Shown: positions 52,337 to 60,737, counted from the stretch's first letter. The stretch is DNA of 64,000 bases from Streptomyces sp. CB02959 (GCF_002803155.1 NZ_NNBP01000025.1:1-64000); one strand, 5' to 3'. Translations and numbers: made by a program. Notes: generated from the letters alone by a model not told the origin.

Positions 52337-52354
52337 ATACCGACTGGTTAGTCT
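52337..52354. promoter_or_regulatory. TetR-type operator candidate, left flank
   Basis: ATACCGACTGGTTAGTCT matches the near-perfect palindrome at 58195-58212 at 14 of 18 positions. It lies 126 bp upstream of the SDR gene. It probably belongs to the promoter of the SDR-acyl-CoA ligase-TetR operon. Confidence 0.55.
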
Positions 52355-52360
52355 GCCCCT

Positions 52361-52440
52361 GCCGGTACGCCGGTACGCCGGTACGCCGGTACGCCGGTAC
52401 GCCGGTACGCCGGTACGCCGGTACGCCGGTACGCCGGTGA
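52361..52440. repeat. 8-bp tandem repeat GCCGGTAC, ten units
   Basis: Nine perfect GCCGGTAC copies and a tenth variant (GCCGGTGA) lie between the operator-like site and the SDR ribosome site, so probably in the leader RNA. Each unit holds the self-complementary tetramers CCGG and GTAC. Confidence 0.95.
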
Positions 52441-52479
52441 GCCGGTGCAGTCAGGGGCGACGACCGAGGGAGACACAGC

Positions 52480-53253
52480 GTGGCAGTCGTACGGGACAAG
52501 GCCGTTGTCGTAACCGGAGCGGGCGGGGGGATCGGCGCCGCACTGGCCCGCCGGTTCGCCGCCGAGGGCGCCCGGGTCGTGGTCAACGACCTGGACGAGG
52601 CCAAGGCCCGCAAGACCGCGGAGGAGATCGGCGCGGTCGCGGTGCCCGGTGACGCCTCCGGCATCGTCGGCCCGGCCCGCGAGGCGCTCGGCGGCGCCAT
52701 CGACGTCTTCTGCGCCAATGCGGGTGTCGGCACCGGCGGCGGACCCGAAGCCCCCGAGGACGACTGGGCGCTGGCCTGGGACGTGAACGTGATGGCCCAT
52801 GTGCGGGCGGCGCGCGAGCTGGTGCCGGAGTGGCTGGCGCGCGGCAGCGGCCGGTTCGTCTCCACGGTGTCCGCCGCGGGCCTGCTCACCATGGTCGCGG
52901 CGGCCCCCTACAGCGTCACCAAGCACGGCGCGTACGCCTTCGCCGAGTGGCTGTCGCTGACCTACCGCCACCGCGGCATCGACGTGCACGCCATCTGCCC
53001 GCAGGGCGTACGGACCGACATGCTGGCCGCCACCGGGACCGCCGGCGACCTCGTCCTGACCCCGACCGCCATCGAACCGGACGCCGTCGCCGACGCGCTC
53101 TTCGCCGCCATGGACGAGGGCCGCTTCCTGGTCCTGCCGCACCCGGAGGTGGCCGACTACGTCACCGCCCGGGCCACCGACCCGGACCGCTGGCTGTCCG
53201 GGATGAACCACCTCCAGCAGAAGCTGGAGGCGCGTGAGGGGGAGGGCCGGTGA
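52480..53253 (+). CDS. SDR-family oxidoreductase in acyl-CoA operon
   Basis: A 257-residue classical SDR. TGAGGGIG near residue 12, NAG in CANAGVG, a catalytic Ser in VSTVSAAG and YSVTK are all present. The C-terminal stretch extends slightly beyond the core fold. GAGGGAG precedes the GTG start. It overlaps the acyl-CoA ligase gene by 4 bp (GTGA), so the two are coupled. In the proposed 4-keto acid pathway it would be the keto/hydroxy interconverting enzyme (LvaD-like role); this is inferred from context. Confidence 0.92.
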   Translation: MAVVRDKAVVVTGAGGGIGAALARRFAAEGARVVVNDLDEAKARKTAEEIGAVAVPGDASGIVGPAREALGGAIDVFCANAGVGTGGGPEAPEDDWALAWDVNVMAHVRAARELVPEWLARGSGRFVSTVSAAGLLTMVAAAPYSVTKHGAYAFAEWLSLTYRHRGIDVHAICPQGVRTDMLAATGTAGDLVLTPTAIEPDAVADALFAAMDEGRFLVLPHPEVADYVTARATDPDRWLSGMNHLQQKLEAREGEGR

Positions 53254-54902
53254 CCACCTACCAGGACAAGCCGTGGCTGGCCCAGCTCAACGACGTCCAA
53301 CGCGCCCCCGTCCAGCCGCCGCCCTCCCCGCTGCACGCCTTCCGCGCCGCGGTCCGCCGCGCCCCCGACCGCACCGCGCTCGCCTACTTCGACGGCCGGA
53401 TCTCCTACGCCGAGGTCGACACGCTCTCCGACGGCCTCGCCGGGCACCTCGCGGTCCGCGGCTTCCGGCCCGGCGACCGGGCCGTGGTCATGCTGCAGAA
53501 CACCCCGCACTTCGTGCTCGCGCTGCTCGCCGTGTGGAAGGCCGGCGGCGTCGTCGTCCCGGTCAACCCGATGTACAAGGCGGCGGAGACCCGGCACATC
53601 CTGGACGACGCCGAGGCCACCGCCGTCCTGTGCGCGGACCGCACCTGGGCGGACTTCCTGCGCGCCACCGCCGCCGAGGCCCCCGCGGTCCGCATCGCGC
53701 TGACCGCCGACGAACGCGGCCTGCAGACCCGCCACGACACCCGGGTGCTGCGCGGCGCACCGGCCGGCCCCCAGGAGGGCGCCGAGGACCTGCTCACCGC
53801 CGCCCGCACGGGCGGACCGGCGCCCGCCGCCCCGGAGCCGGACGCCGCCGGGATCGCGCTCATCAGCTACACCTCCGGCACCAGCGGCACCCCCAAGGGC
53901 GCCACCAACACCCACGGCAACATCAGCTACAACGCGGAACGGCAGCGCACCGGCCTCGGACTCCCCGAGGGCGCCACCTACTTCGCGCTCGCCCCGCTCT
54001 TCCACATCACCGGCATGGTCTGCGAACTGGCCGCCTGCCTCGCCGGCGCCGGCACCCTGGCACTGGCCTACCGCTTCGAGGCCGGCACCGTCCTGGACGC
54101 CTTCCTGGAGCACCGGCCGGCCTTTACGGTCGGCCCGTCCACCGCCTATATGGCGCTGATGGCCCACCCGGACGTCACCCCCGGGCACTTCACCTCCTTC
54201 CACTGCATGAGCTCCGGCGGCGCGCCGCTGCCGCCGGCCCTGGTCGAGAAGTTCCGCGCCGACTTCGGCCCCTACGTCCACAACGGCTACGGCCTGACCG
54301 AGTGCACCGCGCCGTGCGCCACCGTCCCGCCCGGGCGGGTGGCCCCCGTCGACAAGGTCTCCGGCACCCTCGCGGTGGGCGTCCCGGGCCCGGACACCGT
54401 CGTGCGGATCATCGACGAGGCCGGCCGCGACCTGCCGTTCGGCGAGCAGGGCGAGATCGCCGTCCGCGGCCCCCAGGTGGTGCCCGGCTACTGGCGCCGC
54501 CCGGACGCCACCGCCGAGACCGTCCCGGACGGTGAACTGCGCACCGGCGACATCGGGTTCATGGACCGGGACGGCTGGCTGTACGTCGTCGACCGCAAGA
54601 AGGACATGATCAACGCGTCCGGTTTCAAGGTGTGGCCCCGGGAGGTCGAGGACGTCCTCTACACCCACCCGGCGGTGCGCGAGGCGGCCGTCGTCGGGGT
54701 GCCCGACCCCTACCGCGGGGAGACCGTCAAGGCGTATGTCAGTCTGCGTCCGGGCGCGTCGCCCGCCCCCGGCGAACTGGTCGCCTACTGCAAGGAACGG
54801 CTGGCGGCGTACAAATACCCCCGCGTGGTGGAGATCCTGCCGGAGCTTCCCAAGACCGCGAGTGGCAAGATCCTTCGACGAGAGCTGCGCCAGCGCGCAT
54901 GA
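53250..54902 (+). CDS. Fatty acyl/medium-chain acyl-CoA ligase (ANL superfamily)
   Basis: A 550-residue adenylate-forming enzyme. The P-loop-like YTSGTSGTPKGATNTHGN is near residue 207. NGYGLTE, the hinge motif ELRTGDIGFMDRDGWLYVVDRKKDMI, and the catalytic Lys of PKTASGKILRREL are all present. It activates a carboxylic acid to its CoA thioester. GTG start overlapping the SDR stop. It may play the LvaE-like activating role. Confidence 0.93.
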   Translation: MTTYQDKPWLAQLNDVQRAPVQPPPSPLHAFRAAVRRAPDRTALAYFDGRISYAEVDTLSDGLAGHLAVRGFRPGDRAVVMLQNTPHFVLALLAVWKAGGVVVPVNPMYKAAETRHILDDAEATAVLCADRTWADFLRATAAEAPAVRIALTADERGLQTRHDTRVLRGAPAGPQEGAEDLLTAARTGGPAPAAPEPDAAGIALISYTSGTSGTPKGATNTHGNISYNAERQRTGLGLPEGATYFALAPLFHITGMVCELAACLAGAGTLALAYRFEAGTVLDAFLEHRPAFTVGPSTAYMALMAHPDVTPGHFTSFHCMSSGGAPLPPALVEKFRADFGPYVHNGYGLTECTAPCATVPPGRVAPVDKVSGTLAVGVPGPDTVVRIIDEAGRDLPFGEQGEIAVRGPQVVPGYWRRPDATAETVPDGELRTGDIGFMDRDGWLYVVDRKKDMINASGFKVWPREVEDVLYTHPAVREAAVVGVPDPYRGETVKAYVSLRPGASPAPGELVAYCKERLAAYKYPRVVEILPELPKTASGKILRRELRQRA

Positions 54903-54939
54903 CGGACCCACGTAAGGAACAAAGGAACAGGTGAGGGCG

Positions 54940-55551
54940 ATGGCCGGCATCAAGGACGGCACCAGCAACGGCAACGGCACGGCGAAACCCGTCGCGCAGC
55001 GGCTGCTGGCCACCGCCACCAGGCTCTTCGCGGAGCAGGGCTACGACCGCACCTCGGTCCAGGAGATCGTGGACGCGGCGGGCGTCACCAAGGGCGCCCT
55101 CTACCACTACTTCGGCTCCAAGGAGGACCTGCTCCACGAGGTCTACGGCCGGGTGCTGCGGCTCCAGCAGGAGCGGCTGGACCGCTTCGCGGACGCCGAC
55201 GCGCCGGTGGAGCAGCGGCTGCGGGACGCCGCCGCCGACGTGGTGGTCACCACCATCGAGAACCTCGACGACACCAAGATCTTCTTCCGCTCGATGCACC
55301 ATCTGAGCCCGGAGAAGGACAAGCAGGTACGGGCCGAGCGGCGGCGCTACCACGAGCGGTTCCGGGCGCTGATCGAGGAGGGCCAGCGCACCGGGGTGTT
55401 CACCACGGAGGTCCCCGCCGACCTGATCGTCGATTACCACTTCGGCTCGGTGCACCACTTGGGCACCTGGTACCGCGAGGACGGGCCGCTGACCCCCCAG
55501 CAGGTCGCCGACCACCTGGCCGGTCTGCTGCTGCGGGCCCTGCGGCCGTAA
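54940..55551 (+). CDS. TetR/AcrR-family regulator of the SDR-ligase operon
   Basis: A 203-residue protein with a Gly/Asn-rich first 15 residues. The helix-turn-helix (about 20-65) reads TSVQEIVDAAGVTKGALYHYFGSKEDLL. The C-terminus has the acyl-CoA-type TetR pattern. ATG 54940 has AGGTGA at good spacing; GTG 54931 is an alternative. It is 37 bp after the ligase gene, in the same operon. Matching palindromes at 52337 and 58195 are its probable operators. Confidence 0.87.
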   Translation: MAGIKDGTSNGNGTAKPVAQRLLATATRLFAEQGYDRTSVQEIVDAAGVTKGALYHYFGSKEDLLHEVYGRVLRLQQERLDRFADADAPVEQRLRDAAADVVVTTIENLDDTKIFFRSMHHLSPEKDKQVRAERRRYHERFRALIEEGQRTGVFTTEVPADLIVDYHFGSVHHLGTWYREDGPLTPQQVADHLAGLLLRALRP

Positions 55552-55578
55552 GGGAGCCCTGCAACGGGAGCTCGTCAC

Positions 55579-55856
55579 GGGGCCCTGTCGGGATCCGTTA
55601 CGGGGGCCCTGTCGGTACCCGTGACGGAAATCCCTGAGGGGCCCGTGACGGGAACATCGCCGTCTCCCACGGCGTTGTGGCCCCGCAGGGGGCGCGCCCG
55701 ACCCCTACGGGGACTGTTCGACCGCACCCTACGGGTACCGCAACCAACCACCCCACGGGTACCGCAGCCACCGCCCCACAGGGACCGCAACCACCGCCCC
55801 ACGGCCACCGCCCCCCGGGTACCCGCGCCCCGCAGACCACGGGTACCCCGCGCGCC
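55579..55856. repeat. Degenerate short direct repeats between convergent genes
   Basis: The first part has two 24-25-bp copies of GGGGCCCTGTCGG...CGTKACGG (55579-55627). The second part has about five diverged copies of a roughly 23-bp unit like CCCYACGGGTACCGCAACCA (55726-55856). The last unit runs into the 3' end of the acyl-CoA dehydrogenase gene (CCCTACAGGTACCGC). No gene is seen in this 305-bp gap. Confidence 0.6.
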
Positions 55857-57071
55857 CTACAGGTACCGCTTGAGCTCCCGTCGTGCCAGCGACCGCTGGT
55901 GCACCTCGTCGGGCCCGTCCGCCAGCTGCAGCGTGCGGGCCCCGGCCCACAGCTCGGCCAGCGGGAAGTCCTGGCTGACCCCGCCCGCGCCGTGCAGCTG
56001 CACCGCCTTGTCGAGGATGCCCACGACCGTGCGCGGGGTGGCGATCTTGATGGCCTGGATCTCGGTGTGCGCACCCTTGTTGCCGACGGTGTCCATCAGC
56101 CACGCGGTCTTCAGCACCAGCAGCCGCAGCTGCTCCACCGCCACCCGGGCGTCGGCGATCCACTCCTGGACCACGCCCTGCTGGGCCAGCGGCTTGCCGA
56201 ACGCGGTACGGGAGACCGCGCGTCGGCACATCAGCTCGATCGCCCGCTCGGCCATCCCGATCAGCCGCATGCAGTGGTGGATCCGGCCGGGCCCGAGCCG
56301 CGCCTGCGCGATGCCGAAGCCGCCGCCCTCCTCGCCGATGAGGTTGCCCACCGGCACCCGGACGTCCTCGAAGACGACCTCCGCGTGCCCGCCGTGGTAG
56401 TGGTCCTCGTAGCCGTAGACCTGCATGGCGCGCCTGACGGTCAGGCCCGGGGTGTCCCGCGGCACCAGGATCATCGACTGCTGGCGGCGGATGTCGGCGC
56501 CGTCCGGATCGGTCTTGCCCATCACGATGAAGATCTGGCACAGCGGGTTCATCGCCCCGGAGATGTACCACTTGCGGCCGTTGATGACGTACGTGTCGCC
56601 GTCCCGCTCGATCCGGGTCTCGATGTTGGTGGCGTCCGACGAGGCCACGTCCGGCTCGGTCATCGCGAACGCCGAGCGGATCTCACCCGCCAGCAGCGGT
56701 TCCAGCCAGCGCTTCTTCTGCTCGTCGTCGCCGAACTGCGCCAGCACCTCCATGTTGCCGGTGTCCGGTGCCGCGCAGTTCAGGGCGGTGGGCGCCAGCT
56801 GCGGGCTGCGGCCGGTGATCTCGGCCAGCGGCGCGTACTGGAGGTTGGTCAGCCCCGCGCCGTGCTCCGCGTCGGGGAGGAAGAGGTTCCACAGGCCCTG
56901 CCGGCGCGCCTCGGCCTTGAGCTCCTCCACCACCGGCGGGGTGTCCCACGGCGAGGCCAGCGCGGCCCGCTGCTCGTCCGCGACCCGCTCGGCCGGGTAC
57001 ACCCGCTCGGTCATGAACGCGTCGAGCCGGGCCCGCAGTTCCTCGGTACGGCCGTCGAATGCGAAGTCCAT
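55857..57071 (-). CDS. Acyl-CoA dehydrogenase, ACAD10/11-like
   Basis: A 404-residue dehydrogenase-fold enzyme with FAMTEPDVASSDATN, KWYISGAMNP and QARLGPGRIHHCMRLIGMAERA. At the place where ordinary acyl-CoA dehydrogenases have LYEGT with the catalytic Glu, it has LADGPDEVH, as I recall for ACAD11-type proteins. This fits the special subfamily that processes 4-phosphorylated acyl-CoAs. It is 7 bp downstream of the APH kinase gene; in animals the two domains are fused. Confidence 0.88.
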   Translation of the reverse strand: MDFAFDGRTEELRARLDAFMTERVYPAERVADEQRAALASPWDTPPVVEELKAEARRQGLWNLFLPDAEHGAGLTNLQYAPLAEITGRSPQLAPTALNCAAPDTGNMEVLAQFGDDEQKKRWLEPLLAGEIRSAFAMTEPDVASSDATNIETRIERDGDTYVINGRKWYISGAMNPLCQIFIVMGKTDPDGADIRRQQSMILVPRDTPGLTVRRAMQVYGYEDHYHGGHAEVVFEDVRVPVGNLIGEEGGGFGIAQARLGPGRIHHCMRLIGMAERAIELMCRRAVSRTAFGKPLAQQGVVQEWIADARVAVEQLRLLVLKTAWLMDTVGNKGAHTEIQAIKIATPRTVVGILDKAVQLHGAGGVSQDFPLAELWAGARTLQLADGPDEVHQRSLARRELKRYL

Positions 57072-57078
57072 CGGTGCC

Positions 57079-58128
57079 TCAGCCTTCCTTCAGGGTGGTC
57101 AGTCCGCGGTCGATGAAGACGGGCACCAGCTCGCCGATCCGGTCGAAGCCCGCCCCGACCGTCTGGCCGAGCGTGTAGCGGTAGTGGATGCCTTCGAGGA
57201 TCACCGCGAGCTTGAACCACGCGAACGCGGTGTACCAGGCGATCTGCGAGGTGTCCCGCCCGGAGCGCTCGGCGTAGCGGGCGATCAGCTCGGCCGGGTC
57301 GGGGTGGCCCGGAGCGCCGCTGGTGGTGCTGACCGGCGACCCGGGCAGGCCCAGGTCGGTGCAGTACATCGCCAGCAGCCCGAGGTCGGTCAGCGGATCG
57401 CCGAGCGTGGACATCTCCCAGTCCAGCACGGCGGTGATGGTGTCGCCGGCGCCGACCAGGACGTTGTCCAGCCGGTAGTCGCCGTGCACCACGGTCGGCG
57501 CGGGGGAGGCGGGCAGTGCCCGGCCCAGTGCCTCGTGGAGTGCGTCGATGCCGGGCAGTTCGCGGTTCTTGGAGCCTGCCAACTGCTTGACCCAGCGCCG
57601 CAGTTGACGCTCCAGAAAGCCGTCCGGGTGCCCGAAGTCACCCAGCCCGGCCGCCTCCGGATCCACCGCATGCAACTCCACCAGCGTGTCGACCAGGGAC
57701 AGCACCACCGCCCGGGTCCGCTCCGGGCCCAGCGGGGCCAGCTGCTCCACGGTCCGGTACGGGGTGCCCGCCACCAGCTCCATCACGTAGAACGGCGCGC
57801 CGATGACGGACTCGTCCGCGCACAGCAGCAGTGCCTCCGGCACCGGCACCGCGGTGTCGTGCAGTGCGCTGATCACCCGGTGCTCGCGCCGCATGTCGTG
57901 CGCGGTGGCCAGTACGTGGCCGAGCGGCGGGCGGCGGACGACCCAGGAGGCGGTGCCGTCGGTGACCCGGTAGGTGAGGTTGGACCGCCCGCCCTCGATC
58001 AGCTGTGCGCGCAGCGGCCCGGAGACCAGGCCCGGCCGCTCCCGGTCCAGATGCTCCCGCAGGCGCTCCGGATCGAGGCCGGGCGGTGCCTCCCCGGCGG
58101 CCGGCGGGGGCGGGGTGCCGTTGCTCAT
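57079..58128 (-). CDS. APH-fold kinase, ACAD10/11-partner type
   Basis: A 349-residue phosphotransferase. It has an N-terminal GGRSNLTYRV nucleotide loop and a VVRRPPLGHVLATAHDMRREHRV Lys/Arg region. The catalytic loop VVHGDYRLDNVLV holds Asp and Asn, and LDWEMSTLGDPLTDLG holds the metal Asp. This is the family in which LvaA and the N-terminus of ACAD10/11 phosphorylate 4-hydroxyacyl-CoA, not antibiotics. It is the first gene of the kinase-dehydrogenase operon, with an operator-like palindrome 67 bp upstream. Confidence 0.88.
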   Translation of the reverse strand: MSNGTPPPPAAGEAPPGLDPERLREHLDRERPGLVSGPLRAQLIEGGRSNLTYRVTDGTASWVVRRPPLGHVLATAHDMRREHRVISALHDTAVPVPEALLLCADESVIGAPFYVMELVAGTPYRTVEQLAPLGPERTRAVVLSLVDTLVELHAVDPEAAGLGDFGHPDGFLERQLRRWVKQLAGSKNRELPGIDALHEALGRALPASPAPTVVHGDYRLDNVLVGAGDTITAVLDWEMSTLGDPLTDLGLLAMYCTDLGLPGSPVSTTSGAPGHPDPAELIARYAERSGRDTSQIAWYTAFAWFKLAVILEGIHYRYTLGQTVGAGFDRIGELVPVFIDRGLTTLKEG

Positions 58129-58194
58129 CGTGCTTCCTCCGTACGGAGTGGACGGTTGGACGGTCCAGGGCCGGCGGGCCCGTCCCGCCTGATC

Positions 58195-58212
58195 ATGCCG
58201 ACTAGTCGGTAT
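58195..58212. promoter_or_regulatory. TetR operator, right flank
   Basis: ATGCCGACTAGTCGGTAT is an 18-bp palindrome with a perfect 12-bp core CCGACTAGTCGG and one mismatched outer pair. It lies just upstream of the APH-dehydrogenase operon. A related site occurs at 52337-52354. Confidence 0.7.
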
Positions 58213-58290
58213 GGAGTCCAGTGTCCGCCCGTGGGGCGTCGGTCACCCGATGCGTTTCCGCCACCCCGCCCACCCGGCCGGGGCGCCCGC

Positions 58291-59295
58291 TCAGGCGTGG
58301 CAGGCCGGCGGCACCCCGCCGTTCAGCTCCGCCATCGCCCCGAAACCGGCCACCGCGTCCAGCGGCGCACCCGGCGCCGCGCCGTCCAACTCGGCGTAGG
58401 CGCGCAGCAGGTTGGCCACCAGCCGCTCGCGCTCCTTCAGCTCCGCGAAGGCGCCCAGCTCCGCCTCCCGGGCCACCTCCAGCGGCGTCCGCCCGGCCGC
58501 CCGCCCCTCGCGGGCCAGCTCCCCGACGAACCGCAGATACCGCTCGACCTGGTCGTAGACCTCCGGCCCGGCCACCGGGCCGTGCCCGGGCACGACCGTC
58601 TCCGCGTCCAGCGACCGCAGTACCTCGATCGCCCGCAGCGACCCGGCCAGCGAGCCCATGAGGAGGAACGGGGTGCCCCCGTTGAAGATCAGGTCCCCGG
58701 TGAAGACCACCCGCTGCCGCGGCAGCCAGACGATGGTGTCGCCGGGCGTGTGCGCCACCCCCGGGTGGATCAGCTGCACCTCGATCTCCCCGGCGTACAC
58801 CGTCAGGCGGTCCTCGAAGGTGATCTCCGGCGGGGTGAGGACGATGTCGCCGTACGGCACCTCGGGCCACACCGCGTGCAGTTGGTGGCCGGCGGCCAGC
58901 AACTCCCGGCGGCAGGCGGCGTGTCCGATGATCGTCGCCTCGGGGGCGAACACGCCGTTGCCGTAGGTGTGGTCGCCGTGGTGGTGGGTGTTGACGAGGG
59001 TGCGGGGCGTGGGGGCGCCGCTCTCCGCGATCCGGCGGCGCAGCAGCCGTGCCCGGCGCTCGGTGGCGGCGGTGTCCACGACCAGGGTGGCGGTGCCGTC
59101 GGTGACGAAGCCCGCGTTGTTCAGGCACCAGCCGCCGTCCGGCTGGATGAACGCCCGGACACCGGGGGCGAGTTCGGTGAGGTAGGGCTCGGGGACGGCG
59201 TTGTCGGTGCTGGTGCTGGTGCTGGTGCTGGTGTCGGCGCCGGGGGTGGTGGCGGTGTCGGCACCGGCCTCCGGAACGTGCTGATGATCCGTCAT
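58291..59295 (-). CDS. MBL-fold metallo-hydrolase
   Basis: A 334-residue metallo-beta-lactamase-fold protein. THHHGDHTYGN near residue 103 holds the His-x-His-x-Asp-His zinc site. HPGVAHTPGDTIVWL, FTGDLIFNGG and VPGHGPV supply the other ligands. It resembles SoxH/cyclase-like hydrolases acting on thioesters or lactones. Residues 20-35 are a Thr-Ser repeat encoded by a 6-bp microsatellite (59208-59236). It is upstream of the APH operon on the same strand, but separated by 162 bp. Confidence 0.9.
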   Translation of the reverse strand: MTDHQHVPEAGADTATTPGADTSTSTSTSTDNAVPEPYLTELAPGVRAFIQPDGGWCLNNAGFVTDGTATLVVDTAATERRARLLRRRIAESGAPTPRTLVNTHHHGDHTYGNGVFAPEATIIGHAACRRELLAAGHQLHAVWPEVPYGDIVLTPPEITFEDRLTVYAGEIEVQLIHPGVAHTPGDTIVWLPRQRVVFTGDLIFNGGTPFLLMGSLAGSLRAIEVLRSLDAETVVPGHGPVAGPEVYDQVERYLRFVGELAREGRAAGRTPLEVAREAELGAFAELKERERLVANLLRAYAELDGAAPGAPLDAVAGFGAMAELNGGVPPACHA

Positions 59296-59408
59296 GCTCC
59301 GCTTTCGGGTGGGGGGTCGCTCGGTCCCGCGCGGACGCCGTGGCCGCCGGCCGGACCGGCGCCGGCCCGGTGCCGCGCGGTACCCGTAACCGTACCGCCG
59401 GGTTCGCC

Positions 59409-59765
59409 TCACCGCCCCGGCAGCAGCAGCGCCGCACCGCACACCGCCAGTCCGATCGTGCAGCCGGCCACCAGCAGCGCCAGCCACCCGGGCATCGCGG
59501 CAGGCCGTCCGCCCGTCAGCGCGCGCATCCGGCGGTCCGCGGCGACCGCGAACACCACCCACGCCAGCACCACCAGCACCATCAGTGCCGCCTCGACCTG
59601 GCCCGGGGCCCCGCCGTGCAGCACCTGCCGTCCGGCCAGCGCCGCCACCGCCACCGCCGACAGCACGGTCCGCCGCCAGGCCAGCCGGGTCCGCTCCGGT
59701 TGCAGCCCGGGGTCCCGGTCCGCGGCCGGCCGCGGTGCCCCGCCGGCCTCCTTGGGTGCGCCCAT
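59409..59765 (-). CDS. DUF202 small membrane protein
   Basis: A 118-residue protein with three predicted helices after an N-terminal QPERTRLAWRRTVLS motif, which is diagnostic of DUF202. The function of the family is not known. It follows the YidH-like DUF202 gene by 14 bp; the pair is common in actinobacteria and forms one operon with the Nudix gene. Confidence 0.88.
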   Translation of the reverse strand: MGAPKEAGGAPRPAADRDPGLQPERTRLAWRRTVLSAVAVAALAGRQVLHGGAPGQVEAALMVLVVLAWVVFAVAADRRMRALTGGRPAAMPGWLALLVAGCTIGLAVCGAALLLPGR

Positions 59766-59779
59766 CTGTCCGGCCCCCG

Positions 59780-60163
59780 CTAGTTGGTCCAGCCGATCAG
59801 CACCAGCACGACCACCGCCACCGCCAGCAGCCCGACGCAGAGCGCCAGCACCGCCGGGAAACGGGAGATCGGCAGGTCCTCACCGCGCCGCATCGCGCGC
59901 TCGCAGCGCACCCAGTGGTTGACCGCCCGCAGTGCGCACAGCGCCCCGCCGACCAGCAGGACGACGGTGAAGGCGAACCGCAGGTTGCCGTGCAGCCGCG
60001 GCAGGAACTGGTCCACCGCGAAGCCCCCGCCGATCAGCGCCAGCCCGGTGCGCAGCCAGGCGAGGAAGGTCCGCTCGTTGGCGAGCGAGAAACGGTAGTC
60101 GGGGGTGGTGCCTTCTTCGCGCACCCGCCCCGGGGAGAACCACAGCCGGATCCCCGGACCCAT
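59780..60163 (-). CDS. DUF202 membrane protein, YidH-like
   Basis: A 127-residue protein with three membrane helices. The family motif is LANERTFLAWLRTGLALIGGGFAVDQF. The helices are at about 38-58, 65-85 and 103-125. The function is unknown. It starts 4 bp after the Nudix stop, so the two genes are probably translationally coupled. Confidence 0.9.
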   Translation of the reverse strand: MGPGIRLWFSPGRVREEGTTPDYRFSLANERTFLAWLRTGLALIGGGFAVDQFLPRLHGNLRFAFTVVLLVGGALCALRAVNHWVRCERAMRRGEDLPISRFPAVLALCVGLLAVAVVVLVLIGWTN

Positions 60164-60167
60164 CGGA

Positions 60168-60737
60168 TCAGACCTCCCCGGCCGCCCGCCGGGCCAGCAG
60201 TTCCCGGTACGCGGCCAGCCCGTCCGGGGTCCACTGCCACGTCTCCAGCCGCCGGGCCAGCTCCTCCTCCGGCAGGAAGGCGTGCCAGTCGATCTCCGCC
60301 TCCTGGGGCGCCACCGGAAGGGTGCAGCGCACCTGGTAGACCGCCGACCACCAGGCGTGCTCGGGCGTCTCGTACAGGAAGCGGAACAGCGGCTCCGGAC
60401 GGCTCAGCCCGGACACCCCCAGCTCCTCCTCGGCCTCCCGCAGCGCCGCCTCGTCGTATGTCTCGCCGGTGCCCACCACACCGCCCACGAACATGTCGTA
60501 ATGCGAGGGGAAGACCAGCTTCCGGGGGGTCCGCCGGTGCACGAAAACCCGGTCCTCGGCGTCCCGGACCAGGACGAACGCGCACCGCGTGCGCAGCCGG
60601 CGGGCGTACGCCACCGCCCGCGGGGCCTGCCCCACGACCCGGTCCTGCTCGTCGACGACATCGAGGACTTCGTCCGCGTTGAGCGGCCCCTCCGCGTCGA
60701 GCGGCTCCTGCGAGTTGAGCAGTCGATCATCGGTCAT
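60168..60737 (-). CDS. Nudix hydrolase (YfcD-like)
   Basis: A 189-residue enzyme with a complete Nudix box (GGVVGTGETYDEAALREAEEELGV, near residues 85-108). The flanks (VLVRDAEDRVFVHRRTPRKLVFPSHYDM) resemble YfcD and isopentenyl-diphosphate isomerase-like Nudix proteins. The real substrate is unknown. First gene of a three-gene operon with two DUF202 proteins. No clear ribosome site precedes the ATG at 60737. Confidence 0.9.
   Translation of the reverse strand: MTDDRLLNSQEPLDAEGPLNADEVLDVVDEQDRVVGQAPRAVAYARRLRTRCAFVLVRDAEDRVFVHRRTPRKLVFPSHYDMFVGGVVGTGETYDEAALREAEEELGVSGLSRPEPLFRFLYETPEHAWWSAVYQVRCTLPVAPQEAEIDWHAFLPEEELARRLETWQWTPDGLAAYRELLARRAAGEV

Noticed and set aside
52480..55551. Antibiotic or lipopeptide biosynthetic cluster suggested by the acyl-CoA ligase
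   Set aside because: No polyketide, peptide-synthetase or carrier-protein gene is near; the neighbours are catabolic.
57079..58128. Aminoglycoside resistance phosphotransferase
   Set aside because: The APH fold is shared, but the tight pairing with an ACAD10/11-like dehydrogenase points to acyl-CoA metabolism.
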